51,960 nt of DNA, taken from assembly GCA_025056895.1 (NCBI GenBank), contig JANWVJ010000008.1, positions 1 to 51,960 on the forward strand, read 5' to 3'. This document shows, in pieces, positions 34,086 to 43,573 of this stretch; position 1 is the first letter of the stretch, and each line of letters opens with the position of its first letter. A program made the position numbers and the translations under genes. The notes beneath the pieces are model-generated. The model was not told the DNA's origin. It saw nothing but the letters and a program-made list of their open reading frames with translations, and did no database searches. The stretch is from Thermoflexales bacterium (GTDB lineage Bacteria > Chloroflexota > Anaerolineae > J036 > Brachytrichaceae).

Positions 34086-34664
34086 ATGCCTCGCCCGTTG
34101 CACCGACGCACGGTAGGTGGGCTGCTCCTGCCAATGGTGCTTTTTATCGCGGTTGGATTGAGTGCTTGCGCCTTTCGCCCGCCGCTGCCTGTGCCGCCCA
34201 CGCAGACCACAGAAGCCGGCGTCGCTTCCATGCGGTCTGTTGTTATCCCTGTGAGCGTGTTGTTGCAAGCTGCGCCGCTAGGCGATACCCCATCGGAGCC
34301 GATCTACACGCTGATCACTGATCTCAAAGCGTGGGATGAGCTGGCAGGTCGTATCCCGCAGTCGGCGTGGGATGTCGGCCGGCAAGCCGCCGCCGCCGGC
34401 CAAGTTGTCATTCTGGCATTCGCCGGCGAGAAAGGCAGCAGCGGCTATCGTGTCGATATCCCTCAGGTTCAGTTACAAGCCGAGCAGTTGACGGTCACTG
34501 TGTCTGTTGTTGCGCCAGATGCACAGCAGATCGTCGAGCCGGCCAGCACACTCCCATTTGTGCTGGCAACGATTCCTCGCGAGACCCTAGGCGCTGTTCG
34601 CACATGCCTCTTTGAAGATGAACAGGGCCGGGCGTTGCAACGCCTGGAAGTCATCGTCCGTTGA
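34086..34664 (+). CDS. PrcB-like lipoprotein
   Basis: 192 residues. The lipoprotein signal MPRPLHRRTVGGLLLPMVLFIAVGLSAC gives a lipobox LSAC with Cys28 as lipid anchor. The mature part contains AGEKGSSGYRVDIPQVQLQAEQLTVTVSVVAPD, the pattern of the PrcB C-terminal domain, which in treponemal PrcB partners a subtilisin-like protease. A perfect ribosome binding site, AAGGAGGTGAGGTT, precedes the ATG. A subtilase gene lies 52 bases downstream, so a protease-accessory role is attractive but inferred. Confidence 0.75.
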   Translation: MPRPLHRRTVGGLLLPMVLFIAVGLSACAFRPPLPVPPTQTTEAGVASMRSVVIPVSVLLQAAPLGDTPSEPIYTLITDLKAWDELAGRIPQSAWDVGRQAAAAGQVVILAFAGEKGSSGYRVDIPQVQLQAEQLTVTVSVVAPDAQQIVEPASTLPFVLATIPRETLGAVRTCLFEDEQGRALQRLEVIVR

Positions 34665-34695
34665 CGCTGTTGTTTGTAGCAGTCGGTCTTTTCAG

Positions 34696-34715
34696 GAGGT
34701 CAGTTGAGGTCAGTT
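34696..34715 (+). promoter_or_regulatory. Tandemly duplicated Shine-Dalgarno before the subtilase
   Basis: GAGGTCAGTT is repeated twice head to tail immediately before ATG 34717. Each copy carries GAGG; the distal copy extends to AGGAGG. A 10-base duplication giving two ribosome binding sites. Confidence 0.8.
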
Positions 34716-34716
34716 T

Positions 34717-35382
34717 ATGAGCCGTTCTCTTTTGCGTTTTCGCACGTGGATGTCGCTTATCGTGGTATTTGCCCTGGCGCCGATCTCTAGCCCGCGTCTG
34801 AACGCCGAAAATGAGAAACCGTTGCACGTGCGTGTGCTAGAACAAGCAGCGCATACCTTCAACCGTCCCCTAGCGCGGTTGCGAGTAGCCGATCTGGCTG
34901 AAGTGACCTTGCCGCTTTCCGGGCAGCAGGTTGTATTAGCGAAAGTTGAAGACGGCCAGACCGGCGATCTCTACGGCGTCGGTATAGATGCCGATGGCAG
35001 CTCTCTCACATTTGATGCAGTGCGCCAGCTCTGGCGCGCTGAATACGCTGCCCGCTACGGCCGTTTGCATCCCCATCTACTGGATCGTCTTGGAACAATG
35101 CAAGATGAGGATCGGATCGTGGTCGGCCTTTGGCTCAAGGCCGACATCCGGCCACAGGCGCGCCCCGAGATGAATCACACGCCCAACACCGGCCATGAAA
35201 CCGGCGCCGCAGAAGCCGGCGCGCCCGAATCCGCGCGCCCGACGCCGCGCGCCCACCCGCCCACCCCAACGCGGCCGGCGGCGAAGAAGGACGCTCTGCC
35301 GTCGCTCAACTCGAATTGCCTGCTGCGCCCAGCGCAGCAGCCGACCCTGCTGCTGCGACGATCGCCCTTGCCCGGCAGATGA
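34717..35382 (+). pseudogene. N-terminal part of a frameshifted S8 (subtilisin-like) protease
   Basis: 221 residues in this frame, beginning with a signal peptide (LRFRTWMSLIVVFALAPISS) and a prosegment-like domain (HVRVLEQAAHTFNRPLARLRVADLAEVTLPLSGQQVVLAKV). It then runs into a Pro/Ala-rich linker (ESARPTPRAHPPTPTRP) and loses sense. The catalytic domain continues in another frame (see next entry) with homologous-looking sequence beginning GGEEGRSAVAQLELPAAPSAA. The frame change lies at about 35220-35310 in C/G-rich repeats. It may be a real mutation or a sequencing error; the two parts clearly belong to one secreted protease. Confidence 0.72.
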
Positions 35383-37481
35383 ACACCCTCGCGCTGGCCG
35401 AGCAGGCGCAGCGCGCGCAGACGCCCGTGCTGGCCGAACTCAGTGCGCGAGGTTACACCGCGTTGTATGTCAGTCCCGGCGCGCCGCTGATCTACGTGGA
35501 GCTGCCGAAGTCCGAAATCCTGGCGCTCGCGCAACGCGACGATATCGACACCATCTACGGGCCGAACGATTACCAGGACACCATGGAATCGGCCAGGACC
35601 ACTCAGAAGGCCAGCGTCGTCAACACCTGGGGCTACAACGGCGCCGGCATCGAAGTCGCCATTCTGGAAGACAGCCGCGTGCAGTTCAGCAATCCCTACC
35701 TCAGCGGTGTGACGCGCGTGCCAACCGACACCAACGTGGATGATCACGCCACGGCTACTGCCGGCATGGTGGGCAGCACACACGCCACGGTGCGCGGCAT
35801 CGCGCCGGGAGTCAGCCTCTACAGCGCCAATGCCACCACTTACAGCGACGCGAACTTGTCTGCTGCCATGGACTGGGCGGCCATCACGCAAAACAACGAT
35901 GTCATCAACAATAGCTGGGGCGGCAATGCAGCCACCACCACGCTCAACGTGCACGACCGGCACCTGGATTACATCGTGCGCAACATGTGGAGCACGGTCA
36001 CGGTGGCCGCCGGCAACGAAGCCAACGGCTGCGGGAGCGGCACGGCGCGCGTCACCAGCCCGGCGCGCGGCTACAACGTGATCAGTGTGGGCAACTACGC
36101 CGATCAGAACACGCTGACCTGGGACGATGATGCCATGAACGGTTGCTCCAGCTACGTCAACCCATTTACCAACATTGAGAAACCCGAAGTGGCCGCCGTC
36201 GGCTCCAGCATCACCAGCACCATCACCGCCACGCCGTGGATCGCCAATGTGGGCAGCGGCACCAGCTATGCCGCGCCGATGGTGGCCGGCCAGGCTGCGC
36301 TGCTGATGCAGCGCAACGCCTTTCTGCAAGTTCGTCCTGAAGCTGTCAAGGCGATTATCATGGCCACCGCGCTCAACAACATCGAAGGAAACAGCCGCCT
36401 CAGCGATCGGGATGGCGCGGGCGGGGTGGACATGCGCGCGGCGTTCCACCTGGTGGACAAGGGCTGGTGGGATTGGAACGCGTACACGGCTGCCACGTTG
36501 CCGGTCACCTACACCGTGTTTGCCTCGCAGGGCCAGCGCGTGCGCGCTGCCATCGCGTGGGACTCCAACCCATCCGCCGACTACAGCACCGATCCGCTGC
36601 AAGCTGACATTGACCTGTCTGTGAGAGATGCATCCGGGGCGGTGATTGCCACATCCAACTCGATTTACAACAGCTACGAGATCGTCGAGTTTACTGCTCC
36701 CGCCAGCGGCAACTACAGCCTGCGCATCGCCGACTTCGCCTTCAGCGGCGCGCAGGAATACATAGGTATTGCGTGGTGGTTGGGGCATCGGCTGCTCAGC
36801 GCGGACGTGCAGCAGTCTTTCACCACGCCGCCGCGCTCGCATGAATACTTCGTCTTCGACGCCGAGCCGGGCTGGAACGCAGCCGGCATCCGCATGCCGG
36901 CCGGCGCCAACTACGACATGACGTTCTACAGCAGCTCCGCCTTTGACGATCCGGCCGACTACATCCTGCGCGAAGACTCGACCACAAGTATGCCTGTGGA
37001 CTTCATCGTTGTGGACGCCAATCACGCGCCGGCCGGCAACTACTACACCGAAATCTACACCGTGACCGGCAGCGGCAGTTACCCGATTGAGTTCGTCACC
37101 TCGACGCAGACGCTGGTCTCGCCCGGCCGCTACGGCCCTTATACCCTGAGCAGCAGCGAGGTGTTGCAATTGTGGCAGATCGACTTCGCGGCGAACCAGC
37201 GGCATCGCGTCCGGCTCGTGCCGACATCCGGCTCAGCCGATGTGGGCCTCAAGCTGTTCGACTCCGATCCCGCTACCTCGACTACCTGGTATCAGGGCCG
37301 CAGCCAGGCTGTTGTGACCGTCGACAGTTTCGGTGGCGGTCAGGGTGAAACGCTGGTCTATCAGAACACCGGCTCAACGGATCGGATGGCTCTGGTTGTG
37401 TACAAGAACGACGCAAACAGTTTGACGTTTTACATTGAGGTCGGTGAACGGGCCTACTTGCCGATCGCGCTCAAGCCGTAA
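35316..37481 (+). pseudogene. Catalytic and C-terminal part of the S8 protease
   Basis: 721 residues in a frame shifted relative to the signal-peptide part. The S8 domain has the Asp region GIEVAILEDSRV, the His in DDHATATAGMVGS, the oxyanion region VTVAAGNEA, and the nucleophile Ser in GTSYAAPMVAGQAALLMQ. All catalytic pieces are intact. The tail has pre-peptidase-C-like and beta-sandwich domains (ADIDLSVRDASGAVIATSNS, YSLRIADF) used for substrate or surface binding. The open frame extends upstream of the listed TTG. Without the frameshift the whole would be an exported protease of about 920 residues. Codon use here is more GC-rich than its neighbours. Confidence 0.78.
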
Positions 37482-37485
37482 GGGG

Positions 37486-37519
37486 CAGCTCTCCCGCTTG
37501 CCACACGGCGGGAGAGCTG
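37486..37519. terminator. Bidirectional terminator between the protease and the GH95-like gene
   Basis: A 12-bp perfect stem, CAGCTCTCCCGC (37486-37497) with GCGGGAGAGCTG (37508-37519), closes a 10-base loop. It lies between two converging genes. T-rich flanks are modest (TCTTCT on the plus strand). Confidence 0.75.
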
Positions 37520-37523
37520 TCTT

Positions 37524-39686
37524 CTAAGCGGGTAGTATCATCGCCGCGCGCCGGCTCTCTGGTGTGACCGTCAGCGCCTGCAACCGGCCTTGTGCAAACG
37601 TCCCCTCAACCACGGTGTTCATGGGCGCACGGAGGCGGAAGACGACATCCCATTCCCTGGGCCAAGCCGGCGCGAGGAAGATGTGATTTGCCTCTGTTTG
37701 CATCAGCATGAGCTGTAAGGTCATCATCCCGGCTGTGCCGTGATCCTGGTCGGGAATCCAGTCGAAGTTCGGCCCCCAGAAGGCCGGGAAACGACTGCCG
37801 GCATGTTTGACGGCAAAACGCGCAGCGACCATTTGGCGCGCTGCTTTCTCCAGACCCAGGCAAGCAGCCTGAATGCTGTCCTGACACCAACCGCGATTGT
37901 GCCGATAGTGCCGTCGGTCAAATGTGGCGCGCGCCAGGTCCAGACTGGGTTTGCCTACTCCAAACAGGCGGAACGGAAAGACGGCGTACAGCTCGACGTT
38001 CTCCATGTTCTTCGCTTCTTCGAGCACCTGCTCGGCAAACCCCAGCAGGCGCGCGCCGTTCTCATCTCGCATCGGCAGATCAGGCACGGCAGCCCGTAAG
38101 CGGTCGCACGCGCCGTCCAGAACGGCGCTGCGGTGGCGATAATCGGCCAGCCGATTGAGCGTGTAGCGCAGGCCGGCGATGTCGGGCGCGGGATTGATGA
38201 CCTGCTGCCAGGTTTCCAGCGCCTGCGCCGGCGCCATGTGCAACTTTCCGCCGGCATCGCGCGGGTAATGTTGATCGTAGAATGTCAAGATGTTTTCTGC
38301 CCAGGGCAACAGCGTGCTGCGGATGAAAGCCTCGTCTTCGGTGAACGCCGCGTAGTCAAGCATCAGCGTCAGCAATTCCAACCCGCACGAGTAGTAGTGG
38401 CGGATGTAGGTGTTGTCGATCAGATGAGCCGGCTTGCCGGCGCGTTCCCAGCCGTAATTCGGGTTGGCGTAGCCGCCCCAAAAGTTCATCGTCTCTGGGA
38501 AGAATGCGCCGGCATGGCCGAAGTAGAGCCTGGTGCGCGCTTGCAACAACGGCAGCGCCTGCATGTACATCTTAAACAGAGGCTGCATCAAATCGAAGTC
38601 GCCGGCAGCCAACATCGGCCAGTAGGCCAAGCGCGTGTTTTGAAACCAGTATGGTCCGCCCCAGGCGCGAAAGTCGGCGTTGTAGCGGTACTGCTTCCCG
38701 TTCCAGTGCTCGTCGGCGTCCACCGTAAACAGCGAACCGTTGAACTTGATCGGATACGCCCCGCGCCCGGCGCAAGCGCTGATGAAACGCTGCAAGACAT
38801 AGCCCCGTGTGACCGTCTCGGCATCCTGATCCCCTGAAGCAACGATCCAACTGCGCTGCCAGAAGTCACGCCACCATCCCTGATGCGCTGCGCGACGCTC
38901 ACCAAGATCGATCGTGTCGGTATGCGCCGCTTGAGCGATCAGTTGACGCGCCCAGGCGTTCACATCGCTTGTGTGCGTCGTCAGGACGTGAACAGTGAGC
39001 AGATGGCGTCGGCGCGGCGCGCTTGAGCGCAGCGTGTACGCATCTGGGCTTGTAAAGCCTTCGCCGGTCAGCCACGCGCCGAACGTGCGATGCAAGAGTG
39101 GATCGCTGAACTGCGAGATCAGGCTGTCCATCCCTTGCAACATCATGGCATCACGCCACATCGAGTGAGAGTTGTGATGGCACCACATCACGCCCCCCAC
39201 ACTCGGTTCGCTCAGCACCCGATCGGCCGATTCAATCACCGGATAGGGCGCGTCATGGAGATCGTAGGCGCTGAATAATTCGTCACCGTAAATCTCACGT
39301 GCCGCGTTGCGCCAGAGTTCGACGCCGGCTTCGATCACGAAAGGATGCTCGGCCTCCGCTTCTACATACACGGCAGGATGATGTGCATCGACCCACACAC
39401 GCAGATCAATCTCATTGAGCCGGATCGCGATCTCGCCGTTTTCCAGCACAAGCGTCTGATGAAACGATTCAATGTGTTGCGCCTCACAGCGGATGCGGAC
39501 GCGACCGATCTTGAGCAGCCGCCCTACCTCGCTCCAGGCGTCGCTTTTAGCAATGTAAAAAAGCAAGTCCCCGTTGGGTTCGACCCACACGTTGAGACCG
39601 ATATCGCCGTTGCCTAGCGGCATCGAACCCGACGAATCGCGGCTGGGGGTTGTCCACCTCACGGTGTATGGAGAGATATGCCACAT
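37524..39686 (-). CDS. GH95-like/DUF5703-type glycoside hydrolase
   Basis: 720 residues, no signal peptide. The N terminus, HISPYTVRWTTPSRDSSGSMPLGNGDIGLNVWVEPNGDLLFYIAKSDAW, is the DUF5703/GH95-type beta-sandwich. The (alpha/alpha)6-barrel part has FNGSLFTVDADEHWNGKQYRYNADFRAWGGPYWFQNTRLAYWPMLAAGDFDLM and PAFWGPNFDWIPDQDHGTAGMMTLQLMLMQTE. Members of this group hydrolyse fucosides or related sugars, but the substrate cannot be read here. It is convergent with the protease and divergent from the SDR gene. Confidence 0.82.
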   Translation of the reverse strand: MWHISPYTVRWTTPSRDSSGSMPLGNGDIGLNVWVEPNGDLLFYIAKSDAWSEVGRLLKIGRVRIRCEAQHIESFHQTLVLENGEIAIRLNEIDLRVWVDAHHPAVYVEAEAEHPFVIEAGVELWRNAAREIYGDELFSAYDLHDAPYPVIESADRVLSEPSVGGVMWCHHNSHSMWRDAMMLQGMDSLISQFSDPLLHRTFGAWLTGEGFTSPDAYTLRSSAPRRRHLLTVHVLTTHTSDVNAWARQLIAQAAHTDTIDLGERRAAHQGWWRDFWQRSWIVASGDQDAETVTRGYVLQRFISACAGRGAYPIKFNGSLFTVDADEHWNGKQYRYNADFRAWGGPYWFQNTRLAYWPMLAAGDFDLMQPLFKMYMQALPLLQARTRLYFGHAGAFFPETMNFWGGYANPNYGWERAGKPAHLIDNTYIRHYYSCGLELLTLMLDYAAFTEDEAFIRSTLLPWAENILTFYDQHYPRDAGGKLHMAPAQALETWQQVINPAPDIAGLRYTLNRLADYRHRSAVLDGACDRLRAAVPDLPMRDENGARLLGFAEQVLEEAKNMENVELYAVFPFRLFGVGKPSLDLARATFDRRHYRHNRGWCQDSIQAACLGLEKAARQMVAARFAVKHAGSRFPAFWGPNFDWIPDQDHGTAGMMTLQLMLMQTEANHIFLAPAWPREWDVVFRLRAPMNTVVEGTFAQGRLQALTVTPESRRAAMILPA

Positions 39687-39757
39687 GCCCTCAGTTTAAC
39701 CATTCCTTTCTCCCCCTCTCGCACTCTCCCGCTCTCTCGTTTGTTACCATATCCCCC

Positions 39758-40528
39758 ATGAGCAACTTAACAGGCAAAGTGGCAGTCGTTACCGGATCGA
39801 CCGGTGGCATGGGCGAAGGTATTGCACGGCGCTTAGCCCAAGCGGGGGCAAGTGTGGTGGTGTCGGGGCGGCGCGTCGAACATGGCGAGCGCGTCACGCG
39901 CGAGATCGCCAGCATCGGTGCGCCATGCGTCTTTGTCCGTGCCGATGTGGGTGAGGAAGCCGACTGCGTCGCATTGATTCGGGCAACGGTCGAGCAATTT
40001 GGCCGCATTGATATTTTGGTGAACAATGCTGCTGCCACACCGGTTGAGCCGGCCGGCCAGCAGTCGGCCGAGTTGTGGGACCATGTGTTCGCAGTCAACA
40101 CGCGCGGCCCCTGGATATGCACTCGCGAAGCGATTCCCTTCATGCGACGACAAGGCGGCGGAAACATCGTCAACATCGGCTCAACGATGGGATATCGCGG
40201 CTGGCTTGATCGACTGGCGTACGCCACATCCAAGGCAGCTTTGTTAGCGATGACGCGCACGCTGGCGCGCGAGCTGGCCCCCGATCGGATTCGTGTCAAC
40301 TGGATCACCGTGGGATGGGTGGCCACTCCAAATGAAATCGATTTGCGCACCAAGACGCACGGCGACGGGGCTGCCTATCTGAGCGAGATGAACAGCAAAG
40401 CGATCATGGGCCGCCTGGAGACGGTGGAAGATATTGCCGAAGGCGTTGCCTATTTGGTGTCTGAGCAAGCCGCGCACGTCACCGGTTGCGAGTTAAACAT
40501 CTCAGGGGGGATGTTTGTGCACACCTAA
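39758..40528 (+). CDS. Short-chain dehydrogenase/reductase
   Basis: 256 residues from ATG 39758 (MSNLTGKVAVVTGSTGG); the ORF-track start at 39650 lies inside the divergent gene. It is a classical SDR with Rossmann GSTGGMGEGIARRLA, NNAA, catalytic Ser in NIGSTMG, YATSK, and the C-terminal HVTGCELNISGGMFV. NAD(P)-linked oxidation of a sugar or sugar acid is likely given the neighbours. The specific substrate is unknown. Confidence 0.9.
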   Translation: MSNLTGKVAVVTGSTGGMGEGIARRLAQAGASVVVSGRRVEHGERVTREIASIGAPCVFVRADVGEEADCVALIRATVEQFGRIDILVNNAAATPVEPAGQQSAELWDHVFAVNTRGPWICTREAIPFMRRQGGGNIVNIGSTMGYRGWLDRLAYATSKAALLAMTRTLARELAPDRIRVNWITVGWVATPNEIDLRTKTHGDGAAYLSEMNSKAIMGRLETVEDIAEGVAYLVSEQAAHVTGCELNISGGMFVHT

Positions 40529-40541
40529 ACGTGCTTCGCGT

Positions 40542-40547
40542 TAGAAT
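40542..40547 (+). promoter_or_regulatory. Putative -10 box (TAGAAT) for the DUF4914 gene
   Basis: GTTAGAATCC lies about 32 bases before the GTG at 40579, just after the SDR stop. The -35 is weak. Confidence 0.35.
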
Positions 40548-40578
40548 CCGCCCTCAATGAGTCACAGGAGGATCAAGC

Positions 40579-42444
40579 GTGAACCGGATCAAACGCCATT
40601 TGCCGGCTGATGCCGCTGCCTTGCTGGAGCGCAGCCCGCAGGTCACCGTAGCCGGCTCGGTGAGTGAGCTGCTCGAAGCAGCATGTGGCGGCGCCGGGAG
40701 CAACTATTACGAAGTCGCCTACGACGTGCCCGGCCGGGGCAGAGTGGTCGAAGCCACGGTTGCCCGCGTGCGCAACGGCGTGGCGGTGAATTACACCGAA
40801 CCCTACATGCGCCGGCGCGACCCCGACAGCATGGTGGTCGCCGATAACGGCCCGACCGATCAACAAACGTTCAAGGCCCGCTTCGGATTTGATTTCAGCC
40901 GCCTGCGGGCGGAAACGTTTGAGTGGCTGGCCTGTCAGCCGTTGACAGTATTTTGTTTTGTGGCCGGGCGGCGCGGCATGGGGCCGGATGCAGCGGTGAT
41001 TGCTCCCTCGAACGCCGGCTTCTTCGCTTTAGCTTTGGCCATGCTCCAGGGCATCATCCCGCCGGAAGAGCTTCCAAATGACTTCTGCGCCAAGTCGATC
41101 ATCTACGTGGCGCCACCCTTTCGCCACACCTACTTCAAGGGCAGGCAGGTGGTCGTCCACAACCGGCTACACGAGCTGCATGAGATGTTCTCCTACAATC
41201 TGTACCCTGGCCCCAGCGCCAAGAAAGGCGTCTATGGGGTGTTGATCGATGTGGGTGAGCGCGAGGGATGGGTGACCGCCCATTGCTCGACGGTACAGGT
41301 TGTTACCCCCTATGACAACGTGGTAACCATCATGCATGAAGGAGCTAGCGGCGGCGGCAAGAGTGAGATGTTAGAACAAGCGCATCGCGAGGCTGATGGG
41401 CGCTTGCTGTTGGGTGTGAACATCCTCTCTGGCGAAGAGCGCTATTTGGAGATCCCGCGCTCGTGTCAACTCCAGCCGGTGACCGACGACATGGCGTTGT
41501 GTCATCCCTCAATCCAGGCTGCTGATCACAAATTGGTTGTCACCGATGCAGAAAAGGCCTGGTTCGTGCGCGTCAATCACATCGAACGCTATGGCACCGA
41601 CATCGCCTTGGAGCGTTTGACCGCCCAACCGCCACACCCCCTTTTGTTTTTGAACATCGATGCCGTGCCCGGCAGTCGTGCGCTGATCTGGGAACATATT
41701 CAGGACGAGCCTGGAAAACCGTGTCCAAACCCGCGCGTGATCATCCCCCGTTCAATCATTCCGAATGTTGTGAATGAGCCGGTTGCCGTGGACATTCGCA
41801 GTTTCGGCGTGCGCACGCCCCCCTGCACGCGCGAGCGCCCTACCTATGGCATCTTGGGGCTATTTCACATTCTGCCGCCGGCGCTGGCCTGGCTGTGGCG
41901 GCTGGTCTCGCCACGCGGCCATGCCAATCCCAGCATTGTAGAAACTGCCGGCATGACCAGCGAGGGCGTCGGTTCGTATTGGCCGTTCGCTACCGGCAAG
42001 CGTGTGCAGCAGGCCAACTTGCTGCTCGAACAGTTCCAGCAATACACACGTACCCGCCATATCCTGTGCCCTAATCAACATGTGGGTGCTTGGAGAGTGG
42101 GATTCATGCCGCAATGGATCGCGCGCGAATATCTGGCCCGCCGAGGCAGTGCTCGCTTTAAGCCCGATCAACTCAAGCCGGCGCGCTGCGCTCTGTTGGG
42201 CTACACGCCCAGCCAGTTGCAGGTGGAAGGCCGGCCGGTTGCCAACTGGTTCTTGCAAGTCGAGACGCAACCTGAAGTCGGCGAGGAAGCGTATGACCGG
42301 GGCGCTGAGATTCTGCGTCGCTTCTTCCTAGAGTGCCTCAATCACTTTGACACACTCGACTTGGCCCCGCTGGGCAAGCGGATTATTGAGTGCTGTCGAG
42401 ACGGCGGCACGATTCGCGACTACGAAAGCCTGATTCCGGCCTAA
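40579..42444 (+). CDS. DUF4914 family protein with a PEPCK-like P-loop
   Basis: 621 residues from GTG 40579, supported by AGGAGG seven bases upstream. The nucleotide-binding loop HEGASGGGKSEMLEQA starts at residue 253, close in form to the kinase loop of ATP-dependent PEP carboxykinase (G-x-SGxGK). Other parts resemble DUF4914 as I recall it (NHIERYGTDIALERLTAQPPHPLLFLNIDA, YWPFATGKRVQQANLLLEQF). It is probably a metabolite kinase or carboxykinase-like enzyme of unknown reaction. It sits next to a CE15 esterase in a carbohydrate cluster. Confidence 0.78.
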   Translation: MNRIKRHLPADAAALLERSPQVTVAGSVSELLEAACGGAGSNYYEVAYDVPGRGRVVEATVARVRNGVAVNYTEPYMRRRDPDSMVVADNGPTDQQTFKARFGFDFSRLRAETFEWLACQPLTVFCFVAGRRGMGPDAAVIAPSNAGFFALALAMLQGIIPPEELPNDFCAKSIIYVAPPFRHTYFKGRQVVVHNRLHELHEMFSYNLYPGPSAKKGVYGVLIDVGEREGWVTAHCSTVQVVTPYDNVVTIMHEGASGGGKSEMLEQAHREADGRLLLGVNILSGEERYLEIPRSCQLQPVTDDMALCHPSIQAADHKLVVTDAEKAWFVRVNHIERYGTDIALERLTAQPPHPLLFLNIDAVPGSRALIWEHIQDEPGKPCPNPRVIIPRSIIPNVVNEPVAVDIRSFGVRTPPCTRERPTYGILGLFHILPPALAWLWRLVSPRGHANPSIVETAGMTSEGVGSYWPFATGKRVQQANLLLEQFQQYTRTRHILCPNQHVGAWRVGFMPQWIAREYLARRGSARFKPDQLKPARCALLGYTPSQLQVEGRPVANWFLQVETQPEVGEEAYDRGAEILRRFFLECLNHFDTLDLAPLGKRIIECCRDGGTIRDYESLIPA

Positions 42445-42475
42445 TCTGCTGCGCCGATCTCGTAGAGGAGCCGTG

Positions 42476-43549
42476 ATGAGCCAACACGCAACACCCAGTC
42501 TTGCGCTGCCCGACGTGCTGAGTGATGGCCATGGTGGGCGCATCACAACGCCGGCCGAGTGGTGGGCGCATCGACCACGCCTGCTCGCGGCGATCGAGAT
42601 CGAGTATGGCGCGCTGCCCCCTGCTTCGTCCACAACCGGCGTGTTGCTGCACAGCCATCCTCTCTCGCGATTGAACGAGGCCATTCACGCTCAGTATCGC
42701 CTCAGCGCAGGGCCGGATGGAAGTTTGACTTTCCTGCTGGATGTGCTCAGGCCGTCTGGTGAGGGGCGCGCTTGGCCGGTCCTCTTGACCGGCGACGGCT
42801 GCTGGGGATTTGTAAGCGACGACATTGCTGCTGAAGTGCTCGCTCGCGGGTATGTGCTGGCTCAGTTCATCCGCACAGAAATCGTGCCCGATGTGTATCA
42901 CACCCACGCCGAACGCACGCTGGGCTTGTATCGCGCCTATCCCAACGGCGACTATGGCGCGCTGGCTGCCTGGGCCTGGGGTTATCACCGTTGCATCGAT
43001 TTTCTGAGTACGCTGCCGTATGTCGATGCGGCGCGCATCGCTGTAACCGGTCATTCTCGTGGCGGCAAAGCGGCTTTGTTGGCCGGTGCGACAGACGAAC
43101 GCATCGCGCTCACCGCTCCGAACAATTCGGGCTGTGGCGGCGCCGGATGCTTTCGGATTCGCGGGCCAGGCAGCGAGACACTCAAGGACATCGTGACCTG
43201 CTTTCCGCACTGGTTCAGCCCGCGCCTTCAAGCATATATCGATCGTGAGCAGGAACTGCCGTTCGATCAACACTTCGTCAAAGCGTTGGTTGCACCGCGA
43301 CCGTTGCTCAGCACAGAAGCACTCGGCGACCTGTGGGCCAATCCAAGCGGCACTTTTCAAACGCACCGTGCTGCGCGCGAAGTGTATCGTCTGCTGGGGC
43401 ATGAACACCGTATCGGCATCTGGTATCGCGCCGGCGGGCATGAACACGGCCTGGCCGATTGGCGCGCGCTGCTCGATTTCGCCGACTGGCAGTTGCTGGG
43501 CAGGTCGCCGGCGCGCCGGTTCGACGTTAATCCGTTTGACGGCGCATGA
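42476..43549 (+). CDS. CE15 glucuronoyl esterase-like hydrolase
   Basis: 357 residues from ATG 42476, with GAGGAG just upstream; the GTG immediately before it is a less likely start. The CE15 nucleophile elbow is VTGHSRGGKAALLAG (GxSRxGK), followed by NNSGCGGAGCFR, HFVKALVAPRPLLSTEA, and the catalytic His in YRAGGHEHG. CE15 enzymes cut ester links between lignin and glucuronic acid side chains of xylan. No signal peptide is evident, so it may act on imported or small esters. It is likely in one transcript with the DUF4914 gene. Confidence 0.88.
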   Translation: MSQHATPSLALPDVLSDGHGGRITTPAEWWAHRPRLLAAIEIEYGALPPASSTTGVLLHSHPLSRLNEAIHAQYRLSAGPDGSLTFLLDVLRPSGEGRAWPVLLTGDGCWGFVSDDIAAEVLARGYVLAQFIRTEIVPDVYHTHAERTLGLYRAYPNGDYGALAAWAWGYHRCIDFLSTLPYVDAARIAVTGHSRGGKAALLAGATDERIALTAPNNSGCGGAGCFRIRGPGSETLKDIVTCFPHWFSPRLQAYIDREQELPFDQHFVKALVAPRPLLSTEALGDLWANPSGTFQTHRAAREVYRLLGHEHRIGIWYRAGGHEHGLADWRALLDFADWQLLGRSPARRFDVNPFDGA

Positions 43550-43573
43550 CAGCGACGTTTCTGGGGATGATTG

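Noticed and set aside
35175-37205. 676-residue minus-strand ORF over the protease
   Set aside because: It lies fully antisense to a protease domain with intact catalytic motifs. Its own translation is His/Val/Arg-rich with no recognisable domain, and it results from GC-rich third-position bias.
39650-39757. N-terminal extension of the SDR
   Set aside because: The extension overlaps the divergent GH95-like gene, and the SDR Rossmann strand begins at MSNLTGKVAVVTG.
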